Below, piece after piece: positions 35,642 through 46,205 of a stretch of 64,000 bases of DNA (position 1 is its first letter; every line of letters starts with the position of its first letter). This DNA is from Camillea tinctor (Eukaryota; Ascomycota; Sordariomycetes; Xylariales; Xylariaceae). The DNA is taken from contig MU394054.1 of the NCBI GenBank assembly GCA_022578605.1, forward strand, positions 808,945-872,944, in the 5' to 3' direction. The translations under genes and the position numbers were made by a program. The notes under the pieces were generated by a model, which did no database searches, had not been told where the DNA came from, and saw only the letters and a program-made list of their open reading frames with translations.

Positions 35642-36497
35642 AAACACGTATGGACCGGAGGGTCGCAATCACACGCTATGTAATATAATTTCTCATGGAC
35701 TGTTTTCTCGGAAAAGAGAAAATCGAATGAGCAGCAGGCGATGTTTTGATGCTGAGAGTCTCGAGATGTGTGTGTGAATTTATTTTGTTCCTGTTCGTAT
35801 TTGTATTGAATCTTGATGTTGAAAAAAGTTGGAGTTCTTTATTATTATGGTTATGCATTATCTGATCAATTATATGCTGCACCAAGAGTAAACAAGTACT
35901 GATAAGATGTATATTCCATTAAGCGATATGCGACCAATCAGTATAAACTCTTTAACAGACATTGGATGCTAACAAACAGTTTTCCCTGTTTACTTACTTG
36001 TCGGAATATCATAGAGAGACAACAGAAAATTCAAAATTGACAGTATTCGAATGCTTCCTTAGCATTAGCCAATCGAACATTTCGTACATGTCATTTTTTT
36101 ATCCCTAGTTGTTCTCGGAGGGATTCTACCACCCGAATAATGGCACAGCCGGAGACTTCGGCCTATCATTGGACCCACGCTGAAAGCCTTGAAGGTAGGG
36201 TTGCTCATCCATACCATACGATTTGCCAAGTATAAGTAAGGAGTAAGCGTGGTGGGTTGTGAGCTTGCAAAGCTGCAAAGTTGCAAAGTGTTTTCGACTC
36301 TTTTCTAGTTAAGTTTTGTTCATCGATTCAGGGTCACCCGTTTACGGTACCTATGAAGAGAGTGCTTAAAATCTGAATCGAAGTTATGAAAACCCGGTGA
36401 GGCCTTCAGACCACTTATAATAATATACACACACATATATACAACACTCTAGGTTAGAATCTTGTCAAGAGCGGAGTGCATACATACCAGCAACAAC
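35642..36497. other. Divergent promoter region of MRM2 and a membrane-protein gene
   Basis: This is 856 bp of AT-rich DNA with both 5' ends. Three tandem 8-mers of TTGCAAAG type lie at 36265-36288. No gene is seen. Confidence 0.5.
36265..36288 (+). repeat. Three tandem YTGCAAAG octamers
   Basis: TTGCAAAG, CTGCAAAG and TTGCAAAG follow one another without gaps, about 210 bp before the membrane-protein start. They may form a binding-site array; no factor is known to me for this word. Confidence 0.6.
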
Positions 36498-37878
36498 ATG
36501 GCAAAGACAAAACGCAAAACCGATCCCAAGCCCAAGAAGGGGTCATCACCAACACCAACACCCGCTACGGCCACAGCTATGGCTCCGGGTCCCAAACTTA
36601 GCTCCCGGCCCCTAAACGGCCTCTATATTCTCATCTTTCTCGCCACCACCGGCCTATTCACATGGCTCATGCGCATAGAGCTCATGCTGAAGGACGTGCC
36701 GGTGAGCTTCCAGTCGCAGGTCGAGGCAGCACGTCTCGACGACGGGACGCCCCTCGTAACCGAGTTCACGGGGTTCGCGCCCCTGGACGAAGGGCTGCGG
36801 TTCCTCACGCTGGCCTTCATTGCCGGCCCCGCCGGGCTCGACCCGTCGGTGCGCCTGCAGCAAGTGCACTTCCTCTTCACCCTCTTCGGGGCCCTGTGCG
36901 TGTGGAATGTCGAGGCGTGCCGGCAGCGGAATGCCTGGAGGGCGATTAGTTTGTAAGTCGTCGCTGTGCCCCAGTCTCATCATAATATTTATTTATTTAT
37001 CTATCATCGTGCCGCACCACACCTCTCAAGCTACAACACCCAACTAACCCACCAATCCCCCATCCCCTAGCACCGCCCTCCTAGCCCTCCTCTACCAAAC
37101 CATCGGAGCGGCCGTCATCCTCCCCCTCTACTACGCCTCCCACCTATTCGCCTCCTCCTCCCCCTCGTACTACGCCTCCGGCCGGGCCGTCCCGCAGCGC
37201 TACGCGCGCGCCCTGCTCTTCGCCTCGGTGGCAGGCTACCTCCTCCCCACCGTGGCCATGTACCTGCCGATCTGGACCTTCGCAACGACCCAGCGCCTGA
37301 CCGCGCTGTGGCAGCCCGCGCCCGCCTTCGTCAACGCGCTGCTCCTCGCGGCCTCGCTGTTCCCCGCCCGGCAGGACCAGGGCGCCGACATCAAGCACCT
37401 CAAGCGCGTGTACGTGTTCGCCGGCGCCGTCAGCGCGCTCGCGCACGTGGGCGTGGTGGCGGTTTGTCTGTTCCCCGAGCTCCTGACGGCCACCACCGCT
37501 GCTTCTTCTTCTTCTTCTTCTTCTGCGCTGCCCTCCCTGCGCAGCGTGTTTATCCCCGACCGCAGCGCGTGGAAGACGAGCGCCACGGCGGGTTTGCACT
37601 ATATCTTCCAGATCGACGAGTGGGGGCTCTATTCTTCGTCGCTGCTGTGGTGCTGGATCAACGTGGGCGACGTGCTGCGCCTGGCGCCGCGGAAAGATGG
37701 GAGGAAGCCCGGCGCTGCTGGGGTCTGGCAGCTTGTTAAGGCTGCGGTGGCGATTGTGGCTCTTGCGGTTGTGGTTGGGCCTGGGGCAGCAATGACGGTG
37801 GTTTGGAGTTGGAGGGAGGATAAGCTGGTGCTTATTGAGGAAGATCTGGCGAGAGGGCTGTCCCGGAAAAACAAATAA
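36498..37878 (+). CDS. Polytopic integral membrane protein, unassigned
   Basis: Two exons, 36498-36952 and 37071-37878, give 420 residues across a 118-bp intron. A Lys/Pro/Thr-rich cytosolic start (MAKTKRKTDPKPKKG) precedes seven or eight hydrophobic segments, for example LYILIFLATTGLFTWLM, VHFLFTLFGALCVWNV, LLALLYQTIGAAVILPLYY and VKAAVAIVALAVVVGPGA. Between the first two lies a conserved-looking loop, TEFTGFAPLDEGLRFLTLAF. A run of eight or so Ser near residue 295 comes from a TCT repeat and is probably a variable loop. The overall layout recalls small fungal membrane proteins found in terpenoid clusters, including membrane cyclases, but I cannot assign it and no such cluster is nearby. The ATG follows caacaac; a TTG 36 bp upstream is in frame. 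Confidence 0.75.
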
Positions 37879-38461
37879 ATGCTACTGCTTGATTCTAAGT
37901 AGGAGTGAAGATCGTACCCCTTGCTAAGCTTAAAAGCATCAAATCTTTATTTATCAGTAGCCACATTATGTAGAAGGAAGGAGGCTACAATGCTGCTTCA
38001 ACATCTTGTATAGTAGTTCAACGAGTAAAAGGGAGGGCATAGTCAAAGCGACACTGGAACCAACGCATATCGTGTTTTTATAAGCTTGTCATTCAGTCAT
38101 TCAGTATACAATGTAATTGTATTCCTATCCATATGCCTAACCGTACAGCCGTTGTCCCGAACTCCAACCGTTCCCTAGAAATGAGAAATAGAGAGAGAAA
38201 AGAGAATGCTTATAAGCCAGATCGTCCCGTCCATGCTCAAACAAAAGGAAACGCCTATGGATGCCATATGCCTTGTCATGGTATGAATGAAAGGACCGTT
38301 TCCCTGATATGTTGCCTTCCCCCAATGCCGGTTTTATTCCAAACCAACCGAAAAAAGAAGGAAAGCCCACCAACCCAAATCCCATACCGACCATTGTTTA
38401 GGGTATATGTAACACGTGTGGGGTGAAGGGAGAGAAAAAAAAAGCTTGGGGACAAAGAAGA
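37879..38461. other. Shared 3' region of convergent genes
   Basis: This 583-bp spacer lies between the membrane-protein stop and the coiled-coil-protein stop. No gene is supported. Confidence 0.5.
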
Positions 38462-40739
38462 TCACGCAAGGAAACTAGCACCTACGCCCCGACGTTCCCG
38501 CTTCAGGGGTGAGAAGGTCGACGTGCCGGCAAAGGCGTTTCTCTTGATACCTAGAGGTGCCTTTCTCTTGGCGCCGCCTCCCTGGGGCTTCATCGGTTTC
38601 CGTGCCGACGGCTGCTCGCCTTCTTCCTCGTCGAACAGCGTCTTGGTCGAACCGAGGACCTTGCGCTTCTTCTTCTTAGGTTGCTCCGCCGCGCTGTTCA
38701 GGCTGCTCTCGTCCTGCGGGAGGGTGAAGTTGAACTTAACAGTCCCCGTCTTGTCCGCGGGCTCCTTGGACTCCTTAGACTCCTTGGCTTCGGGCTTGTT
38801 CTCCTGCTCGCCGCTGACTTTGGGTTCCTCGGCCACCTTCTCCAGGCTGCTCTTGGTCTTTAGCGTCTTCTTCGCGAGGCGCGGTGTCTGCGAGTTCTTC
38901 TTCGCAGATGGCGCATCCCCCAGGACCTTCTTGGGCCGGCCGCGAGTCTTGAGCTGGGGTTTGGGCCTCTCATTGTCGGTAGAAACGGAGGTAGAGGTGG
39001 GTTCTGTGACATCGGGTTCGGGGGCATCGGTGGCTTCTGGAAGATTGGCCATGGCTTCCATATGCCGGGCCACGTTCTGGGGTCCAAGGATGGAGTCCTC
39101 CGGCATCTCCTCATCTCCCTCGGGGGCCTCCTCACCCGCCTCCTTGCCACGATTCAAGAACGGTGTTATAGAGAACATGGATTTCTCACCCAAGACACTG
39201 GGCTCGATCGCCCGTTTCTTGATCGTGCGGCGCGTCTTGATCACATCCTCTGCGCCCGGGGTCTGGATCTCGATTTGCATGAAGTCATCCTTTGCCATGT
39301 CTTGAGCTTTTCTCTTGCGGAAAGCTTGAGACTTGACATTGGTTTTCGTTGGATCATCTATCGACCGCGCCGGCTGTTGCTGGGCTTTTTGGGCTTTCTG
39401 GGCCTTCTGAGCTTTCTCAAGGTCTGCTTGGCATTGCTTGAGTTGATCTTGGGTCTCGCGTAGTTTCGTCTTGACCTTTTCTAGCTTCTTCTCAAACCGT
39501 TCAGCTTTCGCATCGAATTCGGCAGCCGCCGTCTCACTGTCTTTGCGGAGTGTTTCGTTTTCTTTCTTCTGGGTTTCTACGTCAAGCTGCAGCGCCTCGA
39601 TCTGCTCACGAAGCTCGTCCTCTACTGCACTGTTGGCTGCTTCATTCTTCTGGGACTTCTTGGAAGTACGCTTCGCAGCTTGGAGCTCTTCTTCCAATCT
39701 TTCCTTGTCCTCCTTCTCTTGTCTTAGCTCTCTCTGGATTTCCTGCAGCTTCTTTCGTAGATCTGCTTCTGACTCTCGGGTAGTGCTCTGTTGTTCTAGA
39801 GCAAATTGATGGGTGCGCTTCTCTTGTTCGAGCAGGTCTTCTAGTCTCTCGCGCTCGGATTTCTCGGTGGTCAATTTCTTCTCCGTTTCGCGCAGCGTTT
39901 TTCGGAGTTCATCTTCAACTCGGTCGTTGCTCTCTCGTTTTTGCATAGCCCGCTTGGATGCCTTCTTCTCGTTTGCGAGTTCAACCTCGAGGGTGTTGAC
40001 CTGCCGCTCTAAGGCCAGCTTCTCGGCAAGGGTCTCCTGTTGCTGATTCACCTGGGAGCGCAAGTGTTCGAGTTCTGGCTTTAGGACAGCCAGTTCGCGA
40101 CTCAACCCAAGTTTTTCGGAAAGTAGGTTGGCGGAATCTTGGGTGACGTTCTCCATGGACTGGAGTTCTGCCTGTAGAGAAAAGGTTTATTAGCTTCGGC
40201 ACACAACCTTACACACAATTCCTACTCAATAGCAAATGAATATGACATGACATGACATACCTTCAATTTCCCATACTCCTGCTCCTGCTTGCGCAATTGC
40301 TGTTCCAGAGAGACGGCCCCTTCCATTTTGGCCTCTAGCTGGGCGGTGAGGTCGTCACATTGGGCGGCCAGTTTTGTATTGGAGTCGTCATTAAGCTCGA
40401 TCTGGTCCTGCAGCGTTGCGTTCTCGTCCCGTAATATCAGGATTCTCAGCTTCAGACGGCGGATGTCCTCATCCTTGATCAGAAGACCGGACTCGCTGGT
40501 GTTCTCCTGATGCTTCATCTCAAGTTCGTGAAGCAATTCACGACGCTAGAGAAAAAAGTAAGGTAAGACACAGGCCAGATAGAGTGCATATGAGGATGTG
40601 AGGATATGATGATGATTCTTTTTTTCTTTCTTCTTCTTAGGATTCCGGGGATGGACATGCTGCAGACAAGACCTACCTTATCGTTGTCCATGTCTACTTG
40701 TTCCTCGTGGCCCATGGTGGCCTTAGCTGTCCTACCCAT
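38462..40739 (-). CDS. Coiled-coil nuclear protein with basic C-terminal tail
   Basis: Three exons, 40739-40677, 40545-40261 and 40171-38462, give 685 residues. Residues from about 22 to 360 are almost continuous heptad-type coiled coil, rich in Glu, Lys, Gln and Leu, starting with RRLKLRILILRDENATLQDQ and ending in a short QKAQKAQKAQKA repeat. The second half is low-complexity and charged, with several Lys/Arg clusters (KTRRTIKKRA, TRGRPKKV, KKKKRKV), an AT-hook-like RGRPKK, and the end STFSPLKRERRGVGASFLA. This fits a nuclear scaffold, spindle or kinetochore protein, but I recognise no named family. An internal Met nine residues in is an alternative start. It shares a 699-bp divergent promoter region with the Ost3/Ost6 gene. 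Confidence 0.75.
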
Positions 40740-41438
40740 CGAAAAACCGACGCGTCTTGTTGTGTGTGGAAAATCCGAATTGATTGAATGTCAAGATAGG
40801 AAAGAGAGAGAAAAAAAAACCAGTAAAGAAAAAGACTCGATAGTGAGAAATCAGTTGCAATTGAAGAATAATAGTTCTCCCCTATAATTGCGTTTAGTAT
40901 TGAAATAATGTAATGGAGGGAGGAGGTAGTAGAGCTAAGGAGGGATGAATGGATATGAATGGATGACAACAAACCCCCGTGTTTTGCGGGGACAAAAATA
41001 GCGGGTTGCTGGGTCAACAACAATTTTGAAATAGCTCTAACAAGCTACCTAGTTCTTGTAAATCCGAGACTCCCGGTGTTAACCCGGGATGCGACAGGGG
41101 TGCCTCTGGTAGGTACCCTGTGGGGCCATAGTGTCTGGAGAGTGCCCCACAATATCTAGAGCTGGCAGCTGGCAATGGGGAAGTTTAGAGCTGGGAAATT
41201 CGTCATCCTCCAGTTCCAATTGAGGCCACGCCACCTTTAATACCTTTAATTGAACTTGACTTACAGAATACACTATACACCACCACCACTATTATTACTA
41301 CTACAGCTACATACTAGTAAGTAGTAGGTCTGCTAACCAACTTCATCACCATTCCACCTAAGAATTGCTGGGAGATTGCGACAGGACAACGAATTCGCAT
41401 TATATTCCCAAGCAAAGCAGAATATTACCATCACAAAC
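40740..41438. other. Divergent promoter region, coiled-coil gene and OST3
   Basis: This is 699 bp with both leaders. No gene is seen. The segment 41270-41320 is an ACC/ATT/ACT triplet-rich leader of OST3. Confidence 0.5.
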
Positions 41439-42633
41439 ATGCGCTGGCTGTCGTCGGTGTCAGCTCTGCTGGCGCTCTCTCTTCCCTTCGGCTCCTTTGC
41501 TGCCAAGAAGGAATCCTCAGTCGATCGCTTTACCGAATTCCACTCCCAGGCCGTGGCCTCCTCCCCATTGAAGCTTGTCGATTCCACCTACAGGAAGCTC
41601 ACGTCCGGCTCGCGCGATTACACGGTTGCTGTCCTGCTCACGGCTCTTGACGCCCGGTTTGGATGCCAGCTTTGCACCGAGTTCCAGCCGGAGTGGGATA
41701 TACTGGGCAAGAGTTGGGCCAAGGGTGACAAGAATGGCGAATCTCGTTTGATATTCGGCACCCTCGACTTCACTGACGGAAGGGATGTCTTCCTATCTGT
41801 ATGGCATACTCCAACTCCATATTCTCGCACTTACACGAGACGAGACACTAACACCGAATCCCTCGTAGCTGGGACTTCAAACCGCACCAGTTCTTCTGCT
41901 ATTCCAACCCACCACCGGGCCCCACGCTGTACCTACCTCCGACCCCATTCGTTACGACTTCACCAGTGGGTAAGTAACCAGGATCTCGTGCCCTCGTGCT
42001 TTTGTTCCATATGAAATACTCGTGCTTACCACCTCGTAGCCCACAATCTGCTGAGCAGGTCCATTCATGGCTCGCCCGCCACCTCCCTGACCGACCTCAC
42101 CCCGCCGTCTACCGCCCAGTCAACTACGTTGGATGGATCATAACCATTGTTAGTGGTCTCGGTATCATTGGCGTCATCTTCAAGTCGTGGTCGTGGATCT
42201 TGCCCATCATCCAGAACCGCAACATCTGGGCTGGCCTCAGCTTGATTGGCATCCTTCTCTTCACCAGCGGCCATATGTTCAACCAAATTCGCAAGGTGCC
42301 ATATGTTGCTGGGAATGGTCGCGGCGGAATCTCGTACTTTGCTGGAGGTTTCCAGAGCCAATTCGGCCTCGAGACCCAAATTATCGCCTTTATCTGTAAG
42401 TTGTTGGTTCCCTCCCAAGGCTTTGCCCATGTTACTAATAGAAATTAGACGGCCTGCTGTCTTTTGCTACCATCTCCTTGACTGTTAGGGCCCCAAGGAC
42501 ACGGGATGCTAAATTTCAGTTGGCCATGGTCATTGGCTGGGGTGTCGTCCTCGTCCTCATGTACAGCTTCTTGCTGTCCATTTTCCGAGTCAAGAACGGC
42601 GGCTATCCCTTCAAGCTTCCCCCCTTCATGTAA
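41439..42633 (+). CDS. OST3: Oligosaccharyltransferase subunit Ost3/Ost6 (gamma subunit)
   Basis: This ER membrane subunit of the N-glycosylation complex carries a lumenal thioredoxin-like domain that holds cysteine-containing acceptor proteins. Four exons, 41439-41798, 41869-41969, 42040-42395 and 42449-42633, give 333 residues. Residues 1-21 are a signal peptide (MRWLSSVSALLALSLPFGSFA). The redox motif is CQLC in ARFGCQLCTEFQPEW. Four transmembrane helices follow, beginning WIITIVSGLGIIGVIF, LSLIGILLFTSGHMFNQI, LLSFATISL and MVIGWGVVLVLMYSF. The loop IRKVPYVAGNGRGGISYFA is typical of the family. All introns close in frame. Whether it is the Ost3 or the Ost6 paralogue cannot be settled; filamentous fungi often have a single copy. 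Confidence 0.93.
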
Positions 42634-44258
42634 TCTACCAGCAAGTAGTGAGCATGGTAGACAATGTGGGAGTAACGTGAACTAGTCCTTTCACAGCTGC
42701 CTTATTATTGTACATGATGGTGATGGTGTATGACTACCTTGATGTGTAAATCGTCCAATGTGTGAGGTTTTAGAAAAATGAGCAGAGCTGGGATATGAAT
42801 GAAAAGAATAAATAAATAAATCAAAAAGCATAACATGCTACGAACTATGAAGTTCTAACTTTACTTCGAAGTAATCTATACGTTTAACATGTTTGAGACT
42901 TCCCTGAAACCAGTCCTCTGCTCTTACATGCAAGGCTACCATCAGCTTTAGGCTATTTCCCCGACAAACCTGTGTGCAGGAGAGAAAACGCATCTCGAGA
43001 GATGCATCGTCCAGGTTGATGACAAGATGAGTAATGAACTTCTGATCAATCTAAACCAGGAAGATTATAGCAAAGCCATAAGCAGAGGGATCCCAAAGTT
43101 ATTGCATCGTTTTTAGAGTTGGTTAGCTCAATGGTCCCCTACTTCTTCTCACTTCCCCTTTTCTGTTTCCTTCGACCTATCATTTGCAATATAGTCGGCT
43201 TTACAAGCCCTTATTAGTGGATTGTTTTTTTTCTCCCCTAGCATTGAACTGAATATAATGCCAACGCTTCTAGTCTAGGCATAAAAGCTCGCAACCAATA
43301 TCCAATACTCCACGTGCAGTAATATATATTTTAGCGTTCAAGGGGTCATGGTGTTGGTGGTATTGGGTTGCTTTGAATGGTGCATTTATTTGCAGTTCGC
43401 CCCCCCTGAGACGCCAAGGCCAGTCCCCCAAAATAATCCGCAAGCTCGCCTCGGAGAGTCTCCGTGAACTGCAGTATGTGGTTTATAAAAGTTCCGACTA
43501 CGATCCAGCTGGTTCTGTTGATCCGTCTTATTATAGCCCGAGTATAGTCTCAGAGGTTCGCACCGGAGTTTCGTCCCGGAAACCTAGGGTCAGTGTGGGG
43601 ACTAGACCTGTTCGCAGGACGTTAACGAAATAAAAGGAATCTTGCCAAACTTCGTTCCGCATTCGACCTTTCCGGTACTCGCGCGTGGTGTGCCGAGAGG
43701 TCGTCCCCATATACACTAACCTAGTTCCGAAGTTGCCTACTTTAACCGAGCCCGCTGATTCGATGAGTTATAACGTGATGTTACGGCTAAATAGAGACCC
43801 CCTAGAGTCAAGGCAATAGTCTAATAGGGAAATATAATATGCTGTTTCACCTAAGGAGAGACTTTAGCCAAGAAATAAAGAACTCCCTTTTCGCCTTGAC
43901 TAAGAAATGGCACCTTGGTTTCTTGGCTTTCCCACACGTCGGCACTGCCCTCGACGATTCACCTATGATGAGGGAGCGAGCAACACAGATCATCACCGCA
44001 TACTACCCGAGCGTGGAGAGAAAGCTTGGCATCTTCTATCTAACCGTCGATGGATCTAGACGTACAGCTCGCTATACGTTTGTTTTGTCCTATTCGCCCC
44101 AGGAAGCTGGCGTACCTGGCAAGCATTTTCCAATAACCTGCGCGTAGAGGGGGGAGGACATCTTCATCCAGCGAGTGACCAGTTAGCTCAGACAACGAGT
44201 CCCCGCATTCTGCTATAGCATCTAGCCTTTTCGACGGGCCAGAGAAAAGCCCCGGGCA

Positions 44259-44264
44259 GGCTAA
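44259..44264 (+). promoter_or_regulatory. GGCTAA, XlnR/Xyr1-type site upstream of GH6
   Basis: GGCTAA matches the GGCTAR-type binding word of the xylanase/cellulase activator XlnR. A second copy, GGCTAG, is at 44430-44435. Both lie within 520 bp of the GH6 start. The word is short, so chance matches are possible. Confidence 0.35.
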
Positions 44265-44468
44265 GTCCACCAAGTCAGAGTGTCCAGCAGCGACGTATAG
44301 TGGAGAATTACGATATATATTAAAATGCTCAGGCATCTTCTTTACCACGGGGCCCCAATAGGTCCGAACGGATGTTTGCGCATTATCGATAAATTAAGAT
44401 CACCGTGGAGAACTCGGAGAGGATCGCGAGGCTAGGCGTGGTGGCAACCTTGTTGCCTCTCTACCAGA

Positions 44469-44493
44469 CCCCGCAGGGCATTTCCCTCCGGGG
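44469..44493. promoter_or_regulatory. Pair of CreA-type SYGGRG sites upstream of GH6
   Basis: CCCCGC at 44469-44474 (GCGGGG on the minus strand) and CCGGGG at 44488-44493 both match SYGGRG, the carbon-catabolite repressor CreA/Cre1 site. Paired sites close together are the form usually active in fungi. They fit glucose repression of a cellulase gene, which is inference. Confidence 0.4.
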
Positions 44494-44666
44494 GGTGTTT
44501 TCATGCTTACGGCAGTACTCCCTCTGCTCGGAGTCTAGATACCGAAGTCTCTTCGCGATTCACGGGCCTGGTTCCTGATTACTACCCTGTTACAGGCGAA
44601 AGCTGTGCTAGAGTGGGATGGATTTTTCATGGCTTGGCTCTGCTGTTGTTGGCCAGGGGAAAGCAG

Positions 44667-44672
44667 TATAAG
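44667..44672 (+). promoter_or_regulatory. TATA box of the GH6 cellulase gene
   Basis: TATAAG lies 105 bp before the ATG at 44772, the normal spacing for a highly induced fungal gene. Confidence 0.4.
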
Positions 44673-44771
44673 AGGTTCGGGGACGCCTACCCCCTTAGTC
44701 CTCTTGTTTTCACCCTCCAACTCCCAATCGCTCATTACACCTGAAGGACATATTCGCCTCGAACTGAAAAA

Positions 44772-46205
44772 ATGAAGGTTACTCAAGCGGGAGCGGCACT
44801 CTTCGCCGCCGGTGCCATCGCTGCACCCTCGAACACGAAACCTGTCAAGGCGTCGCCTCGTCAAGCTTCCGGCGCCTGCGCATCAGCCGTCACTCTCGAC
44901 GCCAGCACCAACGTCTTTCAGAATTACAAGCTACACCCAAACAGCTTCTACCGTGACGAGGTCAACAAGGCCGTTGAGGCGATTACCGATGCATCTTTGA
45001 AGGAGTCAGCTGCCAAGGTCGCCGATGTTGGTAGCTTCTTGTGGCTGTGAGTTGAAAGAATATATATATATATATATATACATATGCAAGATCTTAGTCC
45101 AGAGATTGTATCTAATATGGAAATTAGCGACACGATCGAGAACATCGGCAAGTTCGACCCCGCCGTGGCCGACCTTCCTTGCGAGAACATCTTGGGTCTC
45201 GTCATCTACGACTTGCCAGGCCGTGACTGTGCTGCGAAGGCCTCCAACGGTGAACTCAAGGTCGGCGAGCTAGACCGGTACAAGACCGAGTACATCGACC
45301 GTACGTTCACTCCCAAGGGCTGCTATGAAAATGAACTATGATTAATGTTGTGATTACAGCCATTGTCGAGAAGCTCAAGGCCAACCCCAACTCTGCCTTT
45401 GCTCTTCTCATTGAGCCCGACTCCCTACCCAACCTCGTCACCAACGCCGACTTGACGACCTGCCAGGAGAGCAAGACCGGCTACGAGGAGGGCGTTGCCT
45501 ACGCTCTGAAGAGCCTTGACCTACCCAACGTGGTCATGTACATCGACGCTGGTCACGGAGGCTGGCTCGGCTGGGACGACAACCTCAAGCCCGGTGCAGA
45601 GGAACTCGCCAAGGTGTACAAGAACGCCGGCAGCCCCAAGCAGGTCCGTGGTTTCGCGACCAACATTGCCGGATGGAACGCATGGTACGTAAGCAGTCCA
45701 AACTCTGTCTCGCTGTCTCCCTCTCCCTCGCCCTCCCCCCCATTTAGCGTTAGACCTTGAAGACCGTTAACATGTTCTGATCAGGGACGAATCCCCCGGT
45801 GAGTTCTCCGACGCCTCGGACGCCAAGTACAACTCGTGCCAGAACGAGAAGATCTACGTGCAGAAGTTCGGCGACGCGCTGAAGACGGCCGGCCACCCGA
45901 ACCACGCCATCGTCGACACTGGCCGCAACGCCGTGACGGGTCTGCGCGAGGAGTGGGGTAACTGGTGCAACGTTAACGGCGCTGGCTTCGGCGTGCGCCC
46001 CACGGCCGACACCGGTGACGAGCTCGCTGACGCATTCGTCTGGGGCAAGCCCGGCGGTGAGTCTGACGGCACCAGCGACGAGAGCGCGACCCGCTACGAC
46101 TCGTTCTGCGGCAAGCCCGACGCCTACAAGCCCTCTCCTGAAGCCGGACAGTGGAACCAGGCCTACTTCGAGATGCTTCTCAAGAACGCCAACCCTGCTT
46201 TCTAA
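44772..46205 (+). CDS. Secreted GH6 cellulase (cellobiohydrolase II/endoglucanase type)
   Basis: A glycoside hydrolase family 6 enzyme that attacks beta-1,4-glucan from the non-reducing side or internally, with inversion. Four exons, 44772-45046, 45098-45300, 45360-45684 and 45785-46205, give 407 residues. Residues 1-17 or so are a signal peptide, then a short pro-like stretch (SNTKPVKASPRQ). The two key acidic sites are present: Asp in YDLPGRDCAAKASNGE (general acid) and Asp in IEPDSLPNLVTN. Also seen are YIDAGHGGWLGW, FATNIAGWNAW and GFGVRPTADTGDELADAFVW. No CBM1 or Ser/Thr linker is present, so this is a catalytic-domain-only form. Intron 1 carries a TA microsatellite. The upstream region has GGCTAR, SYGGRG and TATA elements. 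Confidence 0.95.
45060..45080 (+). repeat. (TA)n microsatellite inside GH6 intron 1
   Basis: About ten TA units occupy nearly half of the 51-bp intron at 45047-45097, directly before its acceptor. Length changes here could affect splicing. Confidence 0.8.

Larger units (their letters stand above)
42634..44771. other. 2.1-kb spacer before the GH6 gene, possible gene relic
   Basis: No intact gene is supported. Positions 43373-43633 and 43839-44147 are open on the plus strand without recognisable motifs. On the minus strand 44348-44040 is open and begins with an ankyrin-like word (see findings). The last 500 bp are the cellulase promoter, with GGCTAR and SYGGRG sites and a TATA box. Confidence 0.45.

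Noticed and set aside
43110..43135. tRNA-like word GGTTAGCTCAATGGT
   Set aside because: It resembles a tRNA D-arm, but no B-box (GGTTCRANTCC), acceptor stem or anticodon arm follows.
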